Below, in pieces: positions 26,867 to 37,318 of a stretch of 64,000 nt of DNA. The position numbers and the translations under genes are program-made. Source of the DNA: Variovorax boronicumulans (GTDB taxonomy: Bacteria > Pseudomonadota > Gammaproteobacteria > Burkholderiales > Burkholderiaceae_C); the NCBI RefSeq assembly GCF_019352895.1, contig NZ_JAAAFX010000009.1, positions 124,001-188,000 of the forward strand, given 5' to 3'. Positions within the stretch are counted from its first letter, which is position 1. The number at the start of each line of letters is the position of its first letter. Below the pieces are notes generated by a model. The model was given only the letters and a program-made list of their open reading frames with translations. It did no database searches and had not been told where the DNA came from.

Positions 26867-28558
26867 CTATTGTGTCAGTCGCCCTTCGGCTTCCGCAAAG
26901 CTCACGAAGAAGGCATTGCCTTCCGGCCCGGTCGGCGAGACGGCGCGCCGCTCGTAGCCGATGGTGGCACCGTGGCGTTCGCAGAGCTCGCGGCACAGGA
27001 ACAGGCCGAGGCCGCTCGAGCGGCTCTCCGACGAGAAGAAGGGTTCGAACAGGTGGCGCTGCACGGCCGGCTCCAGCGGCGCGCCGTCGCTCCAGACCTG
27101 CAGGCCGGCGCGGCCCTTGGCGTTGCGTCGCGTGGTCAGCTGGATCGAGCCTTCGCGCTCGCCGGCGTAGCGCGCCGCGTTGTCGAGCAGGTTCACCAGG
27201 ATCCGGCGCAGGTGCTCGATGTCGAAGCGCACGTCGCTGCCGCCGGCCTCGAGCATCAGCAGCACGCCGTGGCGCCGGGTCTGGCGCACCCATTCCTCGG
27301 CGATGGTGCGCACCGTCGGGTCGAGCGTGAACTGTTCGCCCAGCGGCAGCACGCGCTGCTGGCGCACGCGCGCCACGTCGAGCACGTCGTCGACGATGCG
27401 GGCCAGCCGCTGCGCGTTCTGCTCGACCATCGCGATCAGGCGGCGGTGCGCGGGGTCGGTCAGGTCCTCGCTGAGCAGCGCGCCGGCCTGGGTGATGGCG
27501 GCCAGCGGATTGCGGATCTCGTGCGCCACCGCCGCCGACATGCGGCCCATGGCCGCCAGTTTCTCGGTGCGGATGCGGGCTTCGAGCTCGCGCAGGTCCT
27601 GCAGGAACATCACGCAGAGACCGTCGTCACGGCCCTCGGTGGCGGGTGTCAGGCGGGTGCGCACGCGCACTTCGCGTGCCGCGCCCTGCGCCTGGGCCAC
27701 CGGCAACTCGCGCAACTGCGCGGCCTGCCGGCTGAAGGTCTGTTCGGCCACGGCCGCCAGCGGCCGCCATGCGGGCTGGGTGCCCAGCGTGAAGGGCAGC
27801 ACCATCGCGCCCAGGCCCTGGCCGAGGATCGCGTCGGCGGCCGGATTGGCCGCATGCACCCGGCCGTCGGCGTCGATCACCAGCACGCCTTCGCTCAAGG
27901 TCTCGATCACCAGGTCGTTGACCTGGGCGTGCATCTGCGCCGCGCTGCGCCCGCGTTGCGCCAGCGTGACCTCGCGCGCCAGCCGGCGCGACAGTTCGTT
28001 GGCCAGCAAGGCCACCACGAACAGGCCGGTACCGGTCAGCGCGGCCTGCACGAAGCGCGGGCTGGCGTCTGCGCTCAGGTCGAGCCAGCGCCAGCCGGCA
28101 TCGGCCAGCAGCAGCAGCGTGACCGCGGCCGAGGTGCCCAGCCCGACCATCAGCGTGCCGAGCACGGCGGCCATCAGCACCGGCAGGGCGAACAGCGGCG
28201 TGTAGTTGATGCTGCCGATCTGCAGCAACTGCAGCGCGGTGAAGGCCGCCAGGTCGATCGCGATGGTCGTGCCCCAGGCGATGCCGAAGCTGCGCATCGG
28301 CAGGTGGAAGGGGGCGAAGCGCGCGCTCAGCAGCGTGGCGACCAGGTAGCCGGCCGAGATCAGGGTGGCCACCGTGTGCACCGTCTGGCTGAGGGCATAG
28401 GCCAGCAGTTGCAGCAGCAATAGCACCATCGCGACAAAGCAGCGCGCGGTCATGAAGCCGCGCCACAGCCGATGCAGCGCGGTGCCCTTGTCCGCCAGCG
28501 GTTCGAGCGTGGCCCAGTCGGTGGCAGGCTCGCCGCGGGACCAGATGAAGCGGGCCAT
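26867..28558 (-). CDS. pilS: Sensor histidine kinase PilS
   Basis: This 563-residue membrane kinase partners PilR. About six transmembrane helices span residues 30-190, followed by a PAS-like region (VLVIDADGRVHAANPAADAILG). The HisKA domain has the phosphoacceptor His in AAVAHEIRNPLAAITQAG, and the HATPase has RRILVNLLDNAARYA and SGLGLFLCRELCERHG. In Pseudomonas PilS monitors PilA in the membrane. The ATG giving MARFIWSRGE was chosen; the frame extends 34 codons further but into a proline/arginine-rich stretch overlapping the upstream gene. The upstream stop is 11 bases away. Confidence 0.9.
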   Translation of the reverse strand: MARFIWSRGEPATDWATLEPLADKGTALHRLWRGFMTARCFVAMVLLLLQLLAYALSQTVHTVATLISAGYLVATLLSARFAPFHLPMRSFGIAWGTTIAIDLAAFTALQLLQIGSINYTPLFALPVLMAAVLGTLMVGLGTSAAVTLLLLADAGWRWLDLSADASPRFVQAALTGTGLFVVALLANELSRRLAREVTLAQRGRSAAQMHAQVNDLVIETLSEGVLVIDADGRVHAANPAADAILGQGLGAMVLPFTLGTQPAWRPLAAVAEQTFSRQAAQLRELPVAQAQGAAREVRVRTRLTPATEGRDDGLCVMFLQDLRELEARIRTEKLAAMGRMSAAVAHEIRNPLAAITQAGALLSEDLTDPAHRRLIAMVEQNAQRLARIVDDVLDVARVRQQRVLPLGEQFTLDPTVRTIAEEWVRQTRRHGVLLMLEAGGSDVRFDIEHLRRILVNLLDNAARYAGEREGSIQLTTRRNAKGRAGLQVWSDGAPLEPAVQRHLFEPFFSSESRSSGLGLFLCRELCERHGATIGYERRAVSPTGPEGNAFFVSFAEAEGRLTQ

Positions 28559-28569
28559 CCGGGACGAGG

Positions 28570-28815
28570 TCAGCCGGCGCCGGCGCGGCGGTGGGCGACG
28601 CTGCAGTAGACCCCGCCCGGGCCCGGCAGCGCATCGGTGGCCGGCAGGTGCAGCCCGCAATGCGCGCAGCGCACCATGGCCTGCGGCGGGCCGACCGCCG
28701 GTGCGGCGGGCTTCTTCGGCGCGGCGGCGCGCTTCTCGCGCATCTCCTCGCGGCGGCCTTGCCGCCAGGCCCAGATGCCTATCGAGACGACCAGCAGGAC
28801 CAACAGGTATTTCAT
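28570..28815 (-). CDS. PP0621-like small membrane protein with C-terminal Cys motif
   Basis: This 81-residue protein has one N-terminal transmembrane helix (LLVLLVVSIGIWAW), a basic Lys/Ala/Pro-rich linker and a C-terminal metal-ribbon-like motif, C-x2-C (VRCAHCGLHLP) with a third Cys in GVYCSVAHR. It matches the PP0621 family of short proteins of unknown function that usually sit beside pilS/pilR or ccsA. Its ATG overlaps the ccsA-like stop (ATGA) and its stop is 11 bases before pilS. Confidence 0.82.
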   Translation of the reverse strand: MKYLLVLLVVSIGIWAWRQGRREEMREKRAAAPKKPAAPAVGPPQAMVRCAHCGLHLPATDALPGPGGVYCSVAHRRAGAG

Positions 28816-29624
28816 GCGATGGCCCCTCGGCTCAACAGGACTTCGAGCACGAAGCGCGAGCCCACATAGGCCAGCAGCAGCAGCGCCGCGCCGGCGTAGA
28901 GCACGCGGCGCGCGGTGCGGCCGCGCCAGCCGAAGCGTGCGCGGCCGACCAGCAGCACCGCGAAGGTGAGCCAGGCCAGCACCGAGAAGGTCGACTTGTG
29001 GTCCCACTTCCAGGCCCGGCCGACCGCGCCGTAGAGCGTCTCGCTGAACAGCAGCCCGGCCAGCAAGGTGGCCGACAGCAGCACGAAGCCTGCGGTCACG
29101 AAGCGGAAGGTCAGGCGTTCGAGCGTGAGCAACGGCACCTCGGCCTGCGGCGCGGTGGCCATGCGGATCTGCTTCTCGGCGCGCGTCGTGAGCCAGGCGT
29201 GCACCACGGCCGCGCCGAACAGTCCGTAGGAAGCAATGCCCAGCGCCAGGTGCAGCGGCAGCCAGGGCGAGGCCGCCACATGCAGCGGCGTGCCGGGAAA
29301 CAGCACGGCCAGCAGCACCACCACAGCGCCCAGTGCGGCCAGCACGCGGCGCACCGTGAGCTGCGGGAACATGCGGCTCTCGACGGCGTACACGGTGAGC
29401 ACCAGCCAGGCCATGACCGACAGCGCCGGCGCGAAACCGAAGCGGGGGACGGCGCTGACCAGGCCGACGGCCAGCGCCATCGCATGCAGCAGCCACGCCA
29501 GTCCGAGCGCGGATTGGGTGGCCTGGCGGTTCAGCCGGGAGGCAGCGGCCGCCGTCAGCCCATAGGCGGCGGCGGTTGCGATGCCCAGCGCCACGCCGAG
29601 TGGGGAGGGGATCGCTAAAATCAT
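28812..29624 (-). CDS. Cytochrome c assembly (CcsA/YpjD-like) membrane protein
   Basis: This 270-residue protein has eight or so transmembrane helices and the C-terminal WKWDHKSTFSVLAW motif, a variant of the tryptophan-rich heme-handling signature of CcsA/HemX proteins. E. coli YpjD is the same type. The function in this subfamily is not settled; heme transport or cytochrome c maturation is assumed from the family. It is divergent from ffh, an arrangement common in beta- and gamma-proteobacteria. A GATAAA/TAAACT-like -10 lies about six bases before the ATG. Confidence 0.85.
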   Translation of the reverse strand: MILAIPSPLGVALGIATAAAYGLTAAAASRLNRQATQSALGLAWLLHAMALAVGLVSAVPRFGFAPALSVMAWLVLTVYAVESRMFPQLTVRRVLAALGAVVVLLAVLFPGTPLHVAASPWLPLHLALGIASYGLFGAAVVHAWLTTRAEKQIRMATAPQAEVPLLTLERLTFRFVTAGFVLLSATLLAGLLFSETLYGAVGRAWKWDHKSTFSVLAWLTFAVLLVGRARFGWRGRTARRVLYAGAALLLLAYVGSRFVLEVLLSRGAIA

Positions 29625-29704
29625 GGGGTCAGTTTATCTCCCCCAGGCGTCCGTTCTGCGTGGCGCCGCGCCAGCCCCTACACAGGGCTCATGATGCGGA
29701 GCGG

Positions 29705-29753
29705 CCCGGCCGCCTCCGCGCTCGTTGGCGCAGGGGGGCGGCCGCGACCGGGC
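29705..29753. repeat. Large inverted repeat upstream of ffh
   Basis: CGGCCGCC (29707-29714) and GGCGGCCG (29737-29744) pair perfectly, and outer arms GCCCGG (29705-29710) and CCGGGC (29748-29753) offer an alternative pairing. The element lies about 60 bases upstream of the ffh ATG, in the 186-bp gap between the divergent genes. It could be a leader hairpin or a degenerate copy of the GC-rich repeat seen in mpl. Confidence 0.4.
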
Positions 29754-29810
29754 TTCGGGTCACGACTTTTCACAGCTTCGCCGCGAGCGGAGAACCAGGT
29801 ACTTTCCTTC

Positions 29811-31190
29811 ATGGCCACCGCCCTTTCCGAAAAATTCTCCCGCCTCGTCAAGACGATGAGCGGCCAGGCGCGCATCACCGAAAGCAACGTGCAGGACATG
29901 CTGCGCGAGGTGCGCATGGCGCTGCTCGAGGCCGACGTGGCACTGCCCGTGGTGCGCGACTTCGTCGCCCGCGTGAAGGAAAAGGCGCTGGGCCAGGAGG
30001 TGCTGGGCTCGCTCAAGCCGGGCCAGGCGCTGGTCGGCATCGTGAACCGCGAACTCGCCGCCACCATGGGCGAGGGCGTGTCCGACATCAACCTCGCGGC
30101 CCAGCCGCCGGCGGTGATCCTGATGGCCGGCCTGCAGGGCGCGGGCAAGACCACCACCACCGCGAAGCTGGCCAAGCACCTGATCGAGAAGCGCAAGAAG
30201 AAGGTGCTCACGGTCTCGGGCGACGTCTACCGGCCGGCCGCCATCGAGCAGCTCAAGACGGTCACGAAGCAGGCCGGCGCCGAGTGGTTCCCGAGCAGCG
30301 CCGACCAGAAACCCATCGACATCGTGCGTGCCGCCATCGACCATGCGCGGCGCCACTTCTTCGACGTGCTGCTGGTCGACACGGCCGGCCGGCTGGCGAT
30401 CGACGAGGTGCTGATGAAGGAGATCAAGGATCTCCACGCCGAGCTGAACCCGGTCGAGACGCTCTTCGTGGTCGATGCGATGCAGGGCCAGGACGCGATC
30501 AACACCGCCAAGGCTTTCAAGGACGCGCTGCCGCTGACCGGCATCATCCTGACCAAGACCGATGGCGATTCGCGCGGCGGTGCGGCGCTGTCGGTGCGGC
30601 AGATCACGGGCGTGCCGATCAAGTTCGCCGGCACCAGCGAGAAGATCGACGGCCTGGAGGTCTTCGACGCCGAGCGCCACGCGGGCCGCATCCTGGGCAT
30701 GGGCGACATCGTCGCGCTGGTCGAGCAGGTCACGGCCGGCGTCGACGTGGCGGCGGCGCAGAAGCTCGCGGCCAAGGTCAAGAGCGGCGCCGGCTTCGAC
30801 CTCAACGACTTTCTCTCGCAGCTGCAGCAGATGAAGCAGATGGGCGGGCTGTCCAGCATCATGGACAAGCTGCCGCAGCAGATGGCGGCCAAGGCCACCG
30901 AGGCCGACATGACCCGCGCCGAGCGCGACATCCGGCGCAAGGAAGGGATCATCCAGAGCATGACGCCGCTGGAGCGCCGCAAGCCCGAGCTGCTCAAGGC
31001 CACGCGCAAGCGCCGCATCGCGGCCGGTGCGGGCGTGCAGGTGCAGGAAGTCAACCGCCTGCTCAACGAGTTCGAGCAGATGCAGGGGATGATGAAGAAG
31101 ATGAAGGGCGGCGGCCTGATGAAGATGATGAAGAAGATGGGCGGGATGAAGGGCATGGGCGGGGCCGGTGGTCCCAAGCTGCCTTTCTAG
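29811..31190 (+). CDS. ffh: Signal recognition particle protein Ffh
   Basis: This 459-residue GTPase binds 4.5S RNA and signal sequences of nascent inner-membrane proteins and delivers them to FtsY. The N domain (residues 1-90) is followed by the G domain with P-loop GLQGAGKTTTTAKLA, DTAGRLAID and TKTDGDSRGGAAL. The C-terminal methionine-rich M domain has MQGMMKKMKGGGLMKMM near the end. Length fits E. coli Ffh (453). The ATG giving MATALSEKFSRL was used; an upstream in-frame ATG would add 40 non-conserved residues. A Rho-independent terminator follows immediately. Confidence 0.97.
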   Translation: MATALSEKFSRLVKTMSGQARITESNVQDMLREVRMALLEADVALPVVRDFVARVKEKALGQEVLGSLKPGQALVGIVNRELAATMGEGVSDINLAAQPPAVILMAGLQGAGKTTTTAKLAKHLIEKRKKKVLTVSGDVYRPAAIEQLKTVTKQAGAEWFPSSADQKPIDIVRAAIDHARRHFFDVLLVDTAGRLAIDEVLMKEIKDLHAELNPVETLFVVDAMQGQDAINTAKAFKDALPLTGIILTKTDGDSRGGAALSVRQITGVPIKFAGTSEKIDGLEVFDAERHAGRILGMGDIVALVEQVTAGVDVAAAQKLAAKVKSGAGFDLNDFLSQLQQMKQMGGLSSIMDKLPQQMAAKATEADMTRAERDIRRKEGIIQSMTPLERRKPELLKATRKRRIAAGAGVQVQEVNRLLNEFEQMQGMMKKMKGGGLMKMMKKMGGMKGMGGAGGPKLPF

Positions 31191-31211
31191 GACCTCTTTG
31201 CGCCACGACTG

Positions 31212-31243
31212 AAGCCCGCCGGGGTCTGCCTCGGCGGGCTTCT
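31212..31243 (+). terminator. Rho-independent terminator of ffh
   Basis: AAGCCCGCC (31212-31220) pairs with GGCGGGCTT (31233-31241), extended by one G-C, followed by TCTTCGTTT. It lies 21 bases after the ffh stop. Confidence 0.85.
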
Positions 31244-31285
31244 TCGTTTGCGCCGGGGGCGCGGTGCCGGTTGGCGACGCACCAT

Positions 31286-31312
31286 GAAAAAAGCCGACCC
31301 GTAGGTCGGCTT
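31286..31312 (-). terminator. Rho-independent terminator of opgH
   Basis: On the minus strand AAGCCGACC and GGTCGGCTT form a perfect nine-base-pair stem with a four-base loop (31291-31312), followed by a run of T (plus-strand A-run at 31287-31292). It ends transcription of opgH 22 bases beyond its stop. Confidence 0.87.
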
Positions 31313-31333
31313 CGTGTCGCGCAGCGGGGACGC

Positions 31334-33349
31334 TCAGGCGGTGGCCAGCGCCGCCGGACGTGCCAGGCGGATCGCATGCATCCAGGCGCGGCGCAGCACG
31401 GCCGGCGAACGCGATTCCTCGGGGATCAGCAGGAAGCCGCGGTCGCGCAGCGTGGTACCCAGCGCGATCTGGCTGGTCAGCACGGTCAGCGGGATTGCCA
31501 GCAGCAGCGGCAGGCCCACGGGCATCAGCCAGATCAGCGCGCTCGGGTCGATCAGCGCGATGCCGACGGCCAGCAGGGCGATGATCGCGGTCATCGGCGC
31601 CAGCTGGGAGAAGGCGATGCGCCACGGCACGGCAGCGGCTTCACGCGGAGGCGACTTCCAGTTGAGCTTGACGCCGGTGAGGGCGACCAGCACGAACAGC
31701 GAATGGGCCAGCATGCGCACGGGCGCCTGGACGATGGCCAGGGCGCTTTCGAGCATCGAGCTCTTCAGCAGGCCCCAGACACCGCCGTACTGGCGTTGCT
31801 CGCCGCGCATCAGCACGGCGGCGATGCCCAGCAGGCGCGGCAGGAACAGCAGGGCCAGGGTCCAGATCCACAGGCCGGCGAGTTCCATCGGCAGCACGTT
31901 CCAGCTCGACACGATGCTCGAACCGCTGAGCCACAGGGCGGTGCCCAGCGTCAGGAAGGCCAGCCACAGCGGGGCCGAAGCGTAAGCCATGGTGCCGGTC
32001 ACGAACATCGCGCGGTGCACCGGGTGGATGCCGGGCTCGGCCATCAGGCGGGCGTTCTGCAGGTTGCCCTGGCACCAGCGGCGGTCGCGCTGCAGTTCGG
32101 ACAGCAGGTCCGGCGGTTGCTGCTCGTAGCTGCCGACCAGGTCGGACACCAGCCACACGTGGTAGCCGGCGCGGCGCATCAGCGCGGCTTCGACGAAGTC
32201 GTGCGACATGATGCCGCCCGACATGCCGCCGGTGCCTTCGATCGGCGCCAGCGCGCAATGGTCCATGAAGGGCTTGACGCGGATGATCGCGTTGTGGCCC
32301 CAGTAGTGCGATTCGCCCAGTTGCCAGAACTGCATGCCCAGCGTGAACAGGCGGCCCGTCACGCGGGAGGCGAATTGTTGGGCACGTGCATGCAGCGTGA
32401 CGTGGCCGATGGCCTGCGTCGCGGTCTGGATGATGCCGGCAGTCGGGTTGGCTTCCATGAGCTTGACCATCGAGGTCAGGCAGTCGCCGCTCATCACCGA
32501 ATCGGCGTCGAGCACGACCATGTAGCGGTAGTCCTTGCCCCAGCGGCGGCAGAAGTCGGCCACGTTGCCGGCCTTGCGGTGCGTGCGGCGGGTGCGCAGG
32601 CGGTAGTAGACCTCGACCTGCGGCTGGTTCGGGCTTTCGGCCAGCGCGGCGCGCAGGTCTTCCCAGGCGGCGCGTTCGGCGGCGGCGGTCTCGGGCGTGT
32701 AGCTGTCCGAGAGCACGAACACGTCGAACTGCTTGGCATGGCCGGTGGCGGCCACCGATTCGCAGGTGGCGCGCAGGCCGGCGAACACCGTGGCCACGTC
32801 CTCGTTGCAGATCGGCATGATGATCGCGGTGCGGGCTTCCGGGTTCATCGGATGGTCCACGACCTGCTTGGCCGAGAGCGCGTGCTTGTCGCCGCGCACC
32901 GAGACGTAGAAGCCCATGAGGGCGGTCACGAAACCGGTCACGACCCAGCCCGAGAGCAGGCCGTAGAGGCCGATCTGGCCATATTCGAGCCAGACGTTGT
33001 CGTAATCGGGCTGGACGCCGGCGAACAGCGTCGAGGCGATCGCGGTGCTGAACAGGGCCAGCAACATGAACGCCAGGCGGCGCTGCTTGGCGGCGCGCTG
33101 CCAGGGTTGTTCAGGGCCGAGTTCCTTGGCCTGCTCGCGGGCGGTGGTGCCGCCGGCGCCGAGCTTGACCAGCATCGCGGTGCCGATGCTGTTCCAGAAA
33201 CCGCGCCACGGACGTGGCGCCATCGAGCCGCGGTTGACCGGCGGTGCGGTCACGGCGTTCGGATGGCGGTCTTCGCGCAGCGTGCTGCGCTGGCGCAGCT
33301 CGGCTTCGTGGGCGAGAACGTTCAATTGGGAGAAATCGTTGGGTTTCAT
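31334..33349 (-). CDS. opgH: Osmoregulated periplasmic glucan glucosyltransferase OpgH (MdoH)
   Basis: This 671-residue inner-membrane glycosyltransferase (GT2) polymerises UDP-glucose into the beta-glucan backbone of osmoregulated periplasmic glucans and exports it. Visible features are two N-terminal helices (residues 80-160), the catalytic region with AIIMPICNEDVATVF, VVLDADSVMSGD (DxD) and QRDRRWCQGNLQN (QxxRW-type motif), and further helices to the C-terminus. It is shorter than E. coli OpgH (847) mainly at the N-terminus. The ATG giving MKPNDFSQL was chosen. opgG, the usual operon partner, is absent here; a possible 67-codon frame ends seven bases upstream. Confidence 0.92.
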   Translation of the reverse strand: MKPNDFSQLNVLAHEAELRQRSTLREDRHPNAVTAPPVNRGSMAPRPWRGFWNSIGTAMLVKLGAGGTTAREQAKELGPEQPWQRAAKQRRLAFMLLALFSTAIASTLFAGVQPDYDNVWLEYGQIGLYGLLSGWVVTGFVTALMGFYVSVRGDKHALSAKQVVDHPMNPEARTAIIMPICNEDVATVFAGLRATCESVAATGHAKQFDVFVLSDSYTPETAAAERAAWEDLRAALAESPNQPQVEVYYRLRTRRTHRKAGNVADFCRRWGKDYRYMVVLDADSVMSGDCLTSMVKLMEANPTAGIIQTATQAIGHVTLHARAQQFASRVTGRLFTLGMQFWQLGESHYWGHNAIIRVKPFMDHCALAPIEGTGGMSGGIMSHDFVEAALMRRAGYHVWLVSDLVGSYEQQPPDLLSELQRDRRWCQGNLQNARLMAEPGIHPVHRAMFVTGTMAYASAPLWLAFLTLGTALWLSGSSIVSSWNVLPMELAGLWIWTLALLFLPRLLGIAAVLMRGEQRQYGGVWGLLKSSMLESALAIVQAPVRMLAHSLFVLVALTGVKLNWKSPPREAAAVPWRIAFSQLAPMTAIIALLAVGIALIDPSALIWLMPVGLPLLLAIPLTVLTSQIALGTTLRDRGFLLIPEESRSPAVLRRAWMHAIRLARPAALATA

Positions 33350-33356
33350 GTGCGGC

Positions 33357-33560
33357 TCACCCACGTTGCTTGGAAAGAGAAGGCGTGTCGCCAATTGCCG
33401 GAAAGCGTTTGAAGACGCTGTCGGCAGCGGTGCCACCCAGGCCGTCATAGCCTGGCGTCGAAACACCGGCGGCACGGCTGCGCAAGAGGGAAGACTGCTT
33501 GGAACGCAGGCTGTCACGCTGCGGGCGCAGTGCAAAAGAGGGGCTGGAAAAGGCTGTCAT
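33357..33560 (-). CDS. Possible small protein upstream of opgH
   Basis: This 67-codon frame starts at ATG 33560 and stops seven bases before opgH, a spacing that would allow translational coupling. The peptide is basic and rich in Ser, Arg, Gly and Pro, with no signal peptide or membrane helix. Its third codon positions are less GC-rich than those of neighbouring genes, and no good ribosome-binding site precedes it, so it may be only leader sequence of opgH. The rest of the 392-base gap (33561-33741) holds no gene I can support. Confidence 0.3.
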   Translation of the reverse strand: MTAFSSPSFALRPQRDSLRSKQSSLLRSRAAGVSTPGYDGLGGTAADSVFKRFPAIGDTPSLSKQRG

Positions 33561-33741
33561 GCGTCTACATGGGCAAAGCCCGTGCCAGCATGAAAAAACC
33601 GTTTGAAATCAGCGACTTGCGAGATCCCGATCCGGTTCGGAGGCGGTTTGGAGGCCGGCGCGGCCTTCAAAGCCCCGTTTTTGTCGCCAAAGCCCGACAG
33701 CCAAGCAGGGGGCTGGGACAAAGCCCAGCAAAATCAACGAC

Positions 33742-35165
<1,424 letters not shown>

Positions 35166-35169
<4 letters not shown>

Positions 35170-35828
35170 GGGGCAGTCGCTGCGGCGGGCTTGCCGCCAT
35201 TGGGGTGTGGCGTCGGGGTGTTGGGCCGCGCGAAGCTGCGCTCGATGGCGCGCAGCGCCTCGATGCGGTCGTTGAGCTGGTCGATGCGGCGCTGGGCGTC
35301 GCGCGCCTGCTGGGCCTGCCGGTCGCGGTCGTCCTCGACCTTGCGCTGTTCCAGGTAGCGTGCCGCCAGCACGCGCGCCAACGGCTGCAGCGGCTGTGCG
35401 TCGGGGGCCGGGTTGGCGATCACGCGCTGCAGCAGGCCCAGCGAACGCGCCAGGTCGGCCGGCACGCGGGTCTGCGCCAACACCAGCGCCAATTGCATCT
35501 GCACGACGGGCGCATCGCCGGGGTCGCCCAGGCGCGCGATCTCGATCGCCAGTTCGGGCGTGCCCAGCGGGCGCAGCTTGTCGGCATAGCCCAGCATGGC
35601 ATCGACGGGCGCCGTGCCGCGCGGCGTGAAGGCCAGCGCCGGCTGGGTGGCGGGGGCGATGGGCTCGGCCTCGACCGGCCGGACCTGCTGGAACACCGGC
35701 GCAGGCGCGGCTGCCACCGTGGGCGGGGCCAGGGGCGCGGAGCGGGGTGGCGTGACGCACGCCGCCAGGGCCATCGACGAGAAGATCGCCGAGGTCAAGG
35801 CAGCGCGGCGGACGAACGAAAAAGACAT
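35166..35828 (-). CDS. QseG/YfhG-like outer-membrane lipoprotein
   Basis: This 220-residue lipoprotein has an N-terminal signal with lipobox LAAC (Cys24). A Pro/Ala-rich linker, a helical-repeat-like middle and a coiled-coil-prone C-terminal segment (RQAQQARDAQRRIDQLNDRI) follow. It occupies the position of qseG between glrK and glrR in E. coli, where QseG binds the kinase from the periplasmic side. Sequence similarity is too diffuse to be sure by eye; the assignment rests on position, lipobox, size and coiled coil. It overlaps glrR by four bases. Confidence 0.7.
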
Positions 35829-35890
35829 GGTTCGGAAAACGCGGGGTGCGGGCTTGTGTTCTGAGGAAGGGGCAAGGGGGCGAGGGCGGC

Positions 35891-37318
35891 TCAGACGGAG
35901 CGGGGCAGCTCGATGCGGAAGCGCGCGCCAGGCCCGCCCGGCAGCAAGGCGATGCGGCCGCCATGGGCAGCAATGTACTCCTGCACGATCGACAAGCCGA
36001 TACCGGTGCCTTTGACCGTGTGCTCGGGCTGGCGTTCGCCGCGGAAAAAGGGCTCGAAGATCCGGTCGCGATCGCCCTCGGCGATGCCCGGCCCGGCGTC
36101 CGCGATGTCGATGCGCGCGGTGTCGCTGGTGCCGGAGACCTCGACGCTGATGGTGCCGCCACTGGCCGAGAATCGGATCGCGTTCGACAGCAGGTTGGCC
36201 AGCGCGGTGCCCAGCTTGGCCGGGTCGACGGTGATCGACAGCGGCTCGCCCTCGACCCGCACCTGCAGCCCGTGCGCCTGCCACTGCAGGCGCTGGGCCT
36301 CGACCTGTTCCTCGATCAGCGGCAGCAGCGCGGTGCGCTCGCGGTGCAGGTCGCGCGCCTCGAAGGCGGCCGCGTTGAAGCGCAGCAGTGCCTCGATCTG
36401 GCTCTGCAGCGAGATCGCGTTCTGCTGCAGGATCTGGGCCACCTCGCGCTGCGCCGGGTTCAGGGCGCCGGTCACGCCATCCTCCAGCAGCGAGATGCCT
36501 TCGCGCAGCGCGGCCAGCGGCGTCTTGAGTTCATGCGAGACGTGACGCAGGAAGCGTGCCTTGTCGGCGTCCAGCTCGGTCAGCCGCAGCCGCAGCCATT
36601 CGAGCTGCTGCGACACGCGCCGCACGTCGGCCGGGCCGCGGATGTCGATCGGCAGGTCGAGGCGGTTCTCGCCCAGCCCGACGATCGCGCGCTCCAGGCG
36701 CTTGAACGGCCGCGCGAGCCAGACGCCGAAGGCCAGCGCCAGCGCCACGGCCAGCGCGCTGGCCGCCAGCACCTGGCGCATCAGGCGGGTGCGGGCGTCC
36801 TCGATGCGCGTGACCAGCGCCGTGTTCTGCGCCTCGATCTGCAACTGCGCCTGCTGCGCGATGTCGGTGTTCACCGCATCCAGGTCGCGGAACTGCATGG
36901 CCAGCGTGTTCTCGCGCGCCAGGGCGGTGTCGGCCGGGCCGGCCAGCAGGCGCTCCATCGCGTCGAGCTGCATGCGCCAGGCGTCGACCGAGGTGCGCGG
37001 CACGCCGTTGTCGGCCAGCCGGGTCAGCACGTTCTGCGCGTCGCGCGCCGCGTCGTCGAAGCGCCGGCGCAACACGCCGTCGTTGAGCACCAGCGACTGG
37101 CGGCCGGCGCGCTCCATGGCGGCGCTGCGCTCTGCCAGCGACTGCGCGGCACCCGAGAGCGCCAGCGCGCGCGCGGCCGCATCGCGGCTCTGCGTCATCA
37201 GCGCGTCGTACTGGAACACCGAACGCAGCGCGACGCCCACCAGCAGCGCGGTGATCAGCAGGAAGGCGAACAGCAGCAGCTGCTGGAACGAACCGCGCGC
37301 GGATTTCAGGTGCGCCAT
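35891..37318 (-). CDS. glrK: Sensor histidine kinase GlrK (QseE-like)
   Basis: This 475-residue kinase has a transmembrane helix at about residues 13-33, a periplasmic four-helix-type sensor (about 34-165), a second helix (LAASALAVALALAFGVWL), a HAMP linker, HisKA with phosphoacceptor His in RHVSHELKTPLAALREG, and HATPase motifs NLLSNAIRFS, DAGPGIAEGD and GTGIGLSIVQEY. It is the predicted partner of the regulator two genes downstream. Its ATG shares one base with the miaB stop (TGATG), so the tRNA-modification gene and the two-component system are in one transcript. Confidence 0.87.
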   Translation of the reverse strand: MAHLKSARGSFQQLLLFAFLLITALLVGVALRSVFQYDALMTQSRDAAARALALSGAAQSLAERSAAMERAGRQSLVLNDGVLRRRFDDAARDAQNVLTRLADNGVPRTSVDAWRMQLDAMERLLAGPADTALARENTLAMQFRDLDAVNTDIAQQAQLQIEAQNTALVTRIEDARTRLMRQVLAASALAVALALAFGVWLARPFKRLERAIVGLGENRLDLPIDIRGPADVRRVSQQLEWLRLRLTELDADKARFLRHVSHELKTPLAALREGISLLEDGVTGALNPAQREVAQILQQNAISLQSQIEALLRFNAAAFEARDLHRERTALLPLIEEQVEAQRLQWQAHGLQVRVEGEPLSITVDPAKLGTALANLLSNAIRFSASGGTISVEVSGTSDTARIDIADAGPGIAEGDRDRIFEPFFRGERQPEHTVKGTGIGLSIVQEYIAAHGGRIALLPGGPGARFRIELPRSV

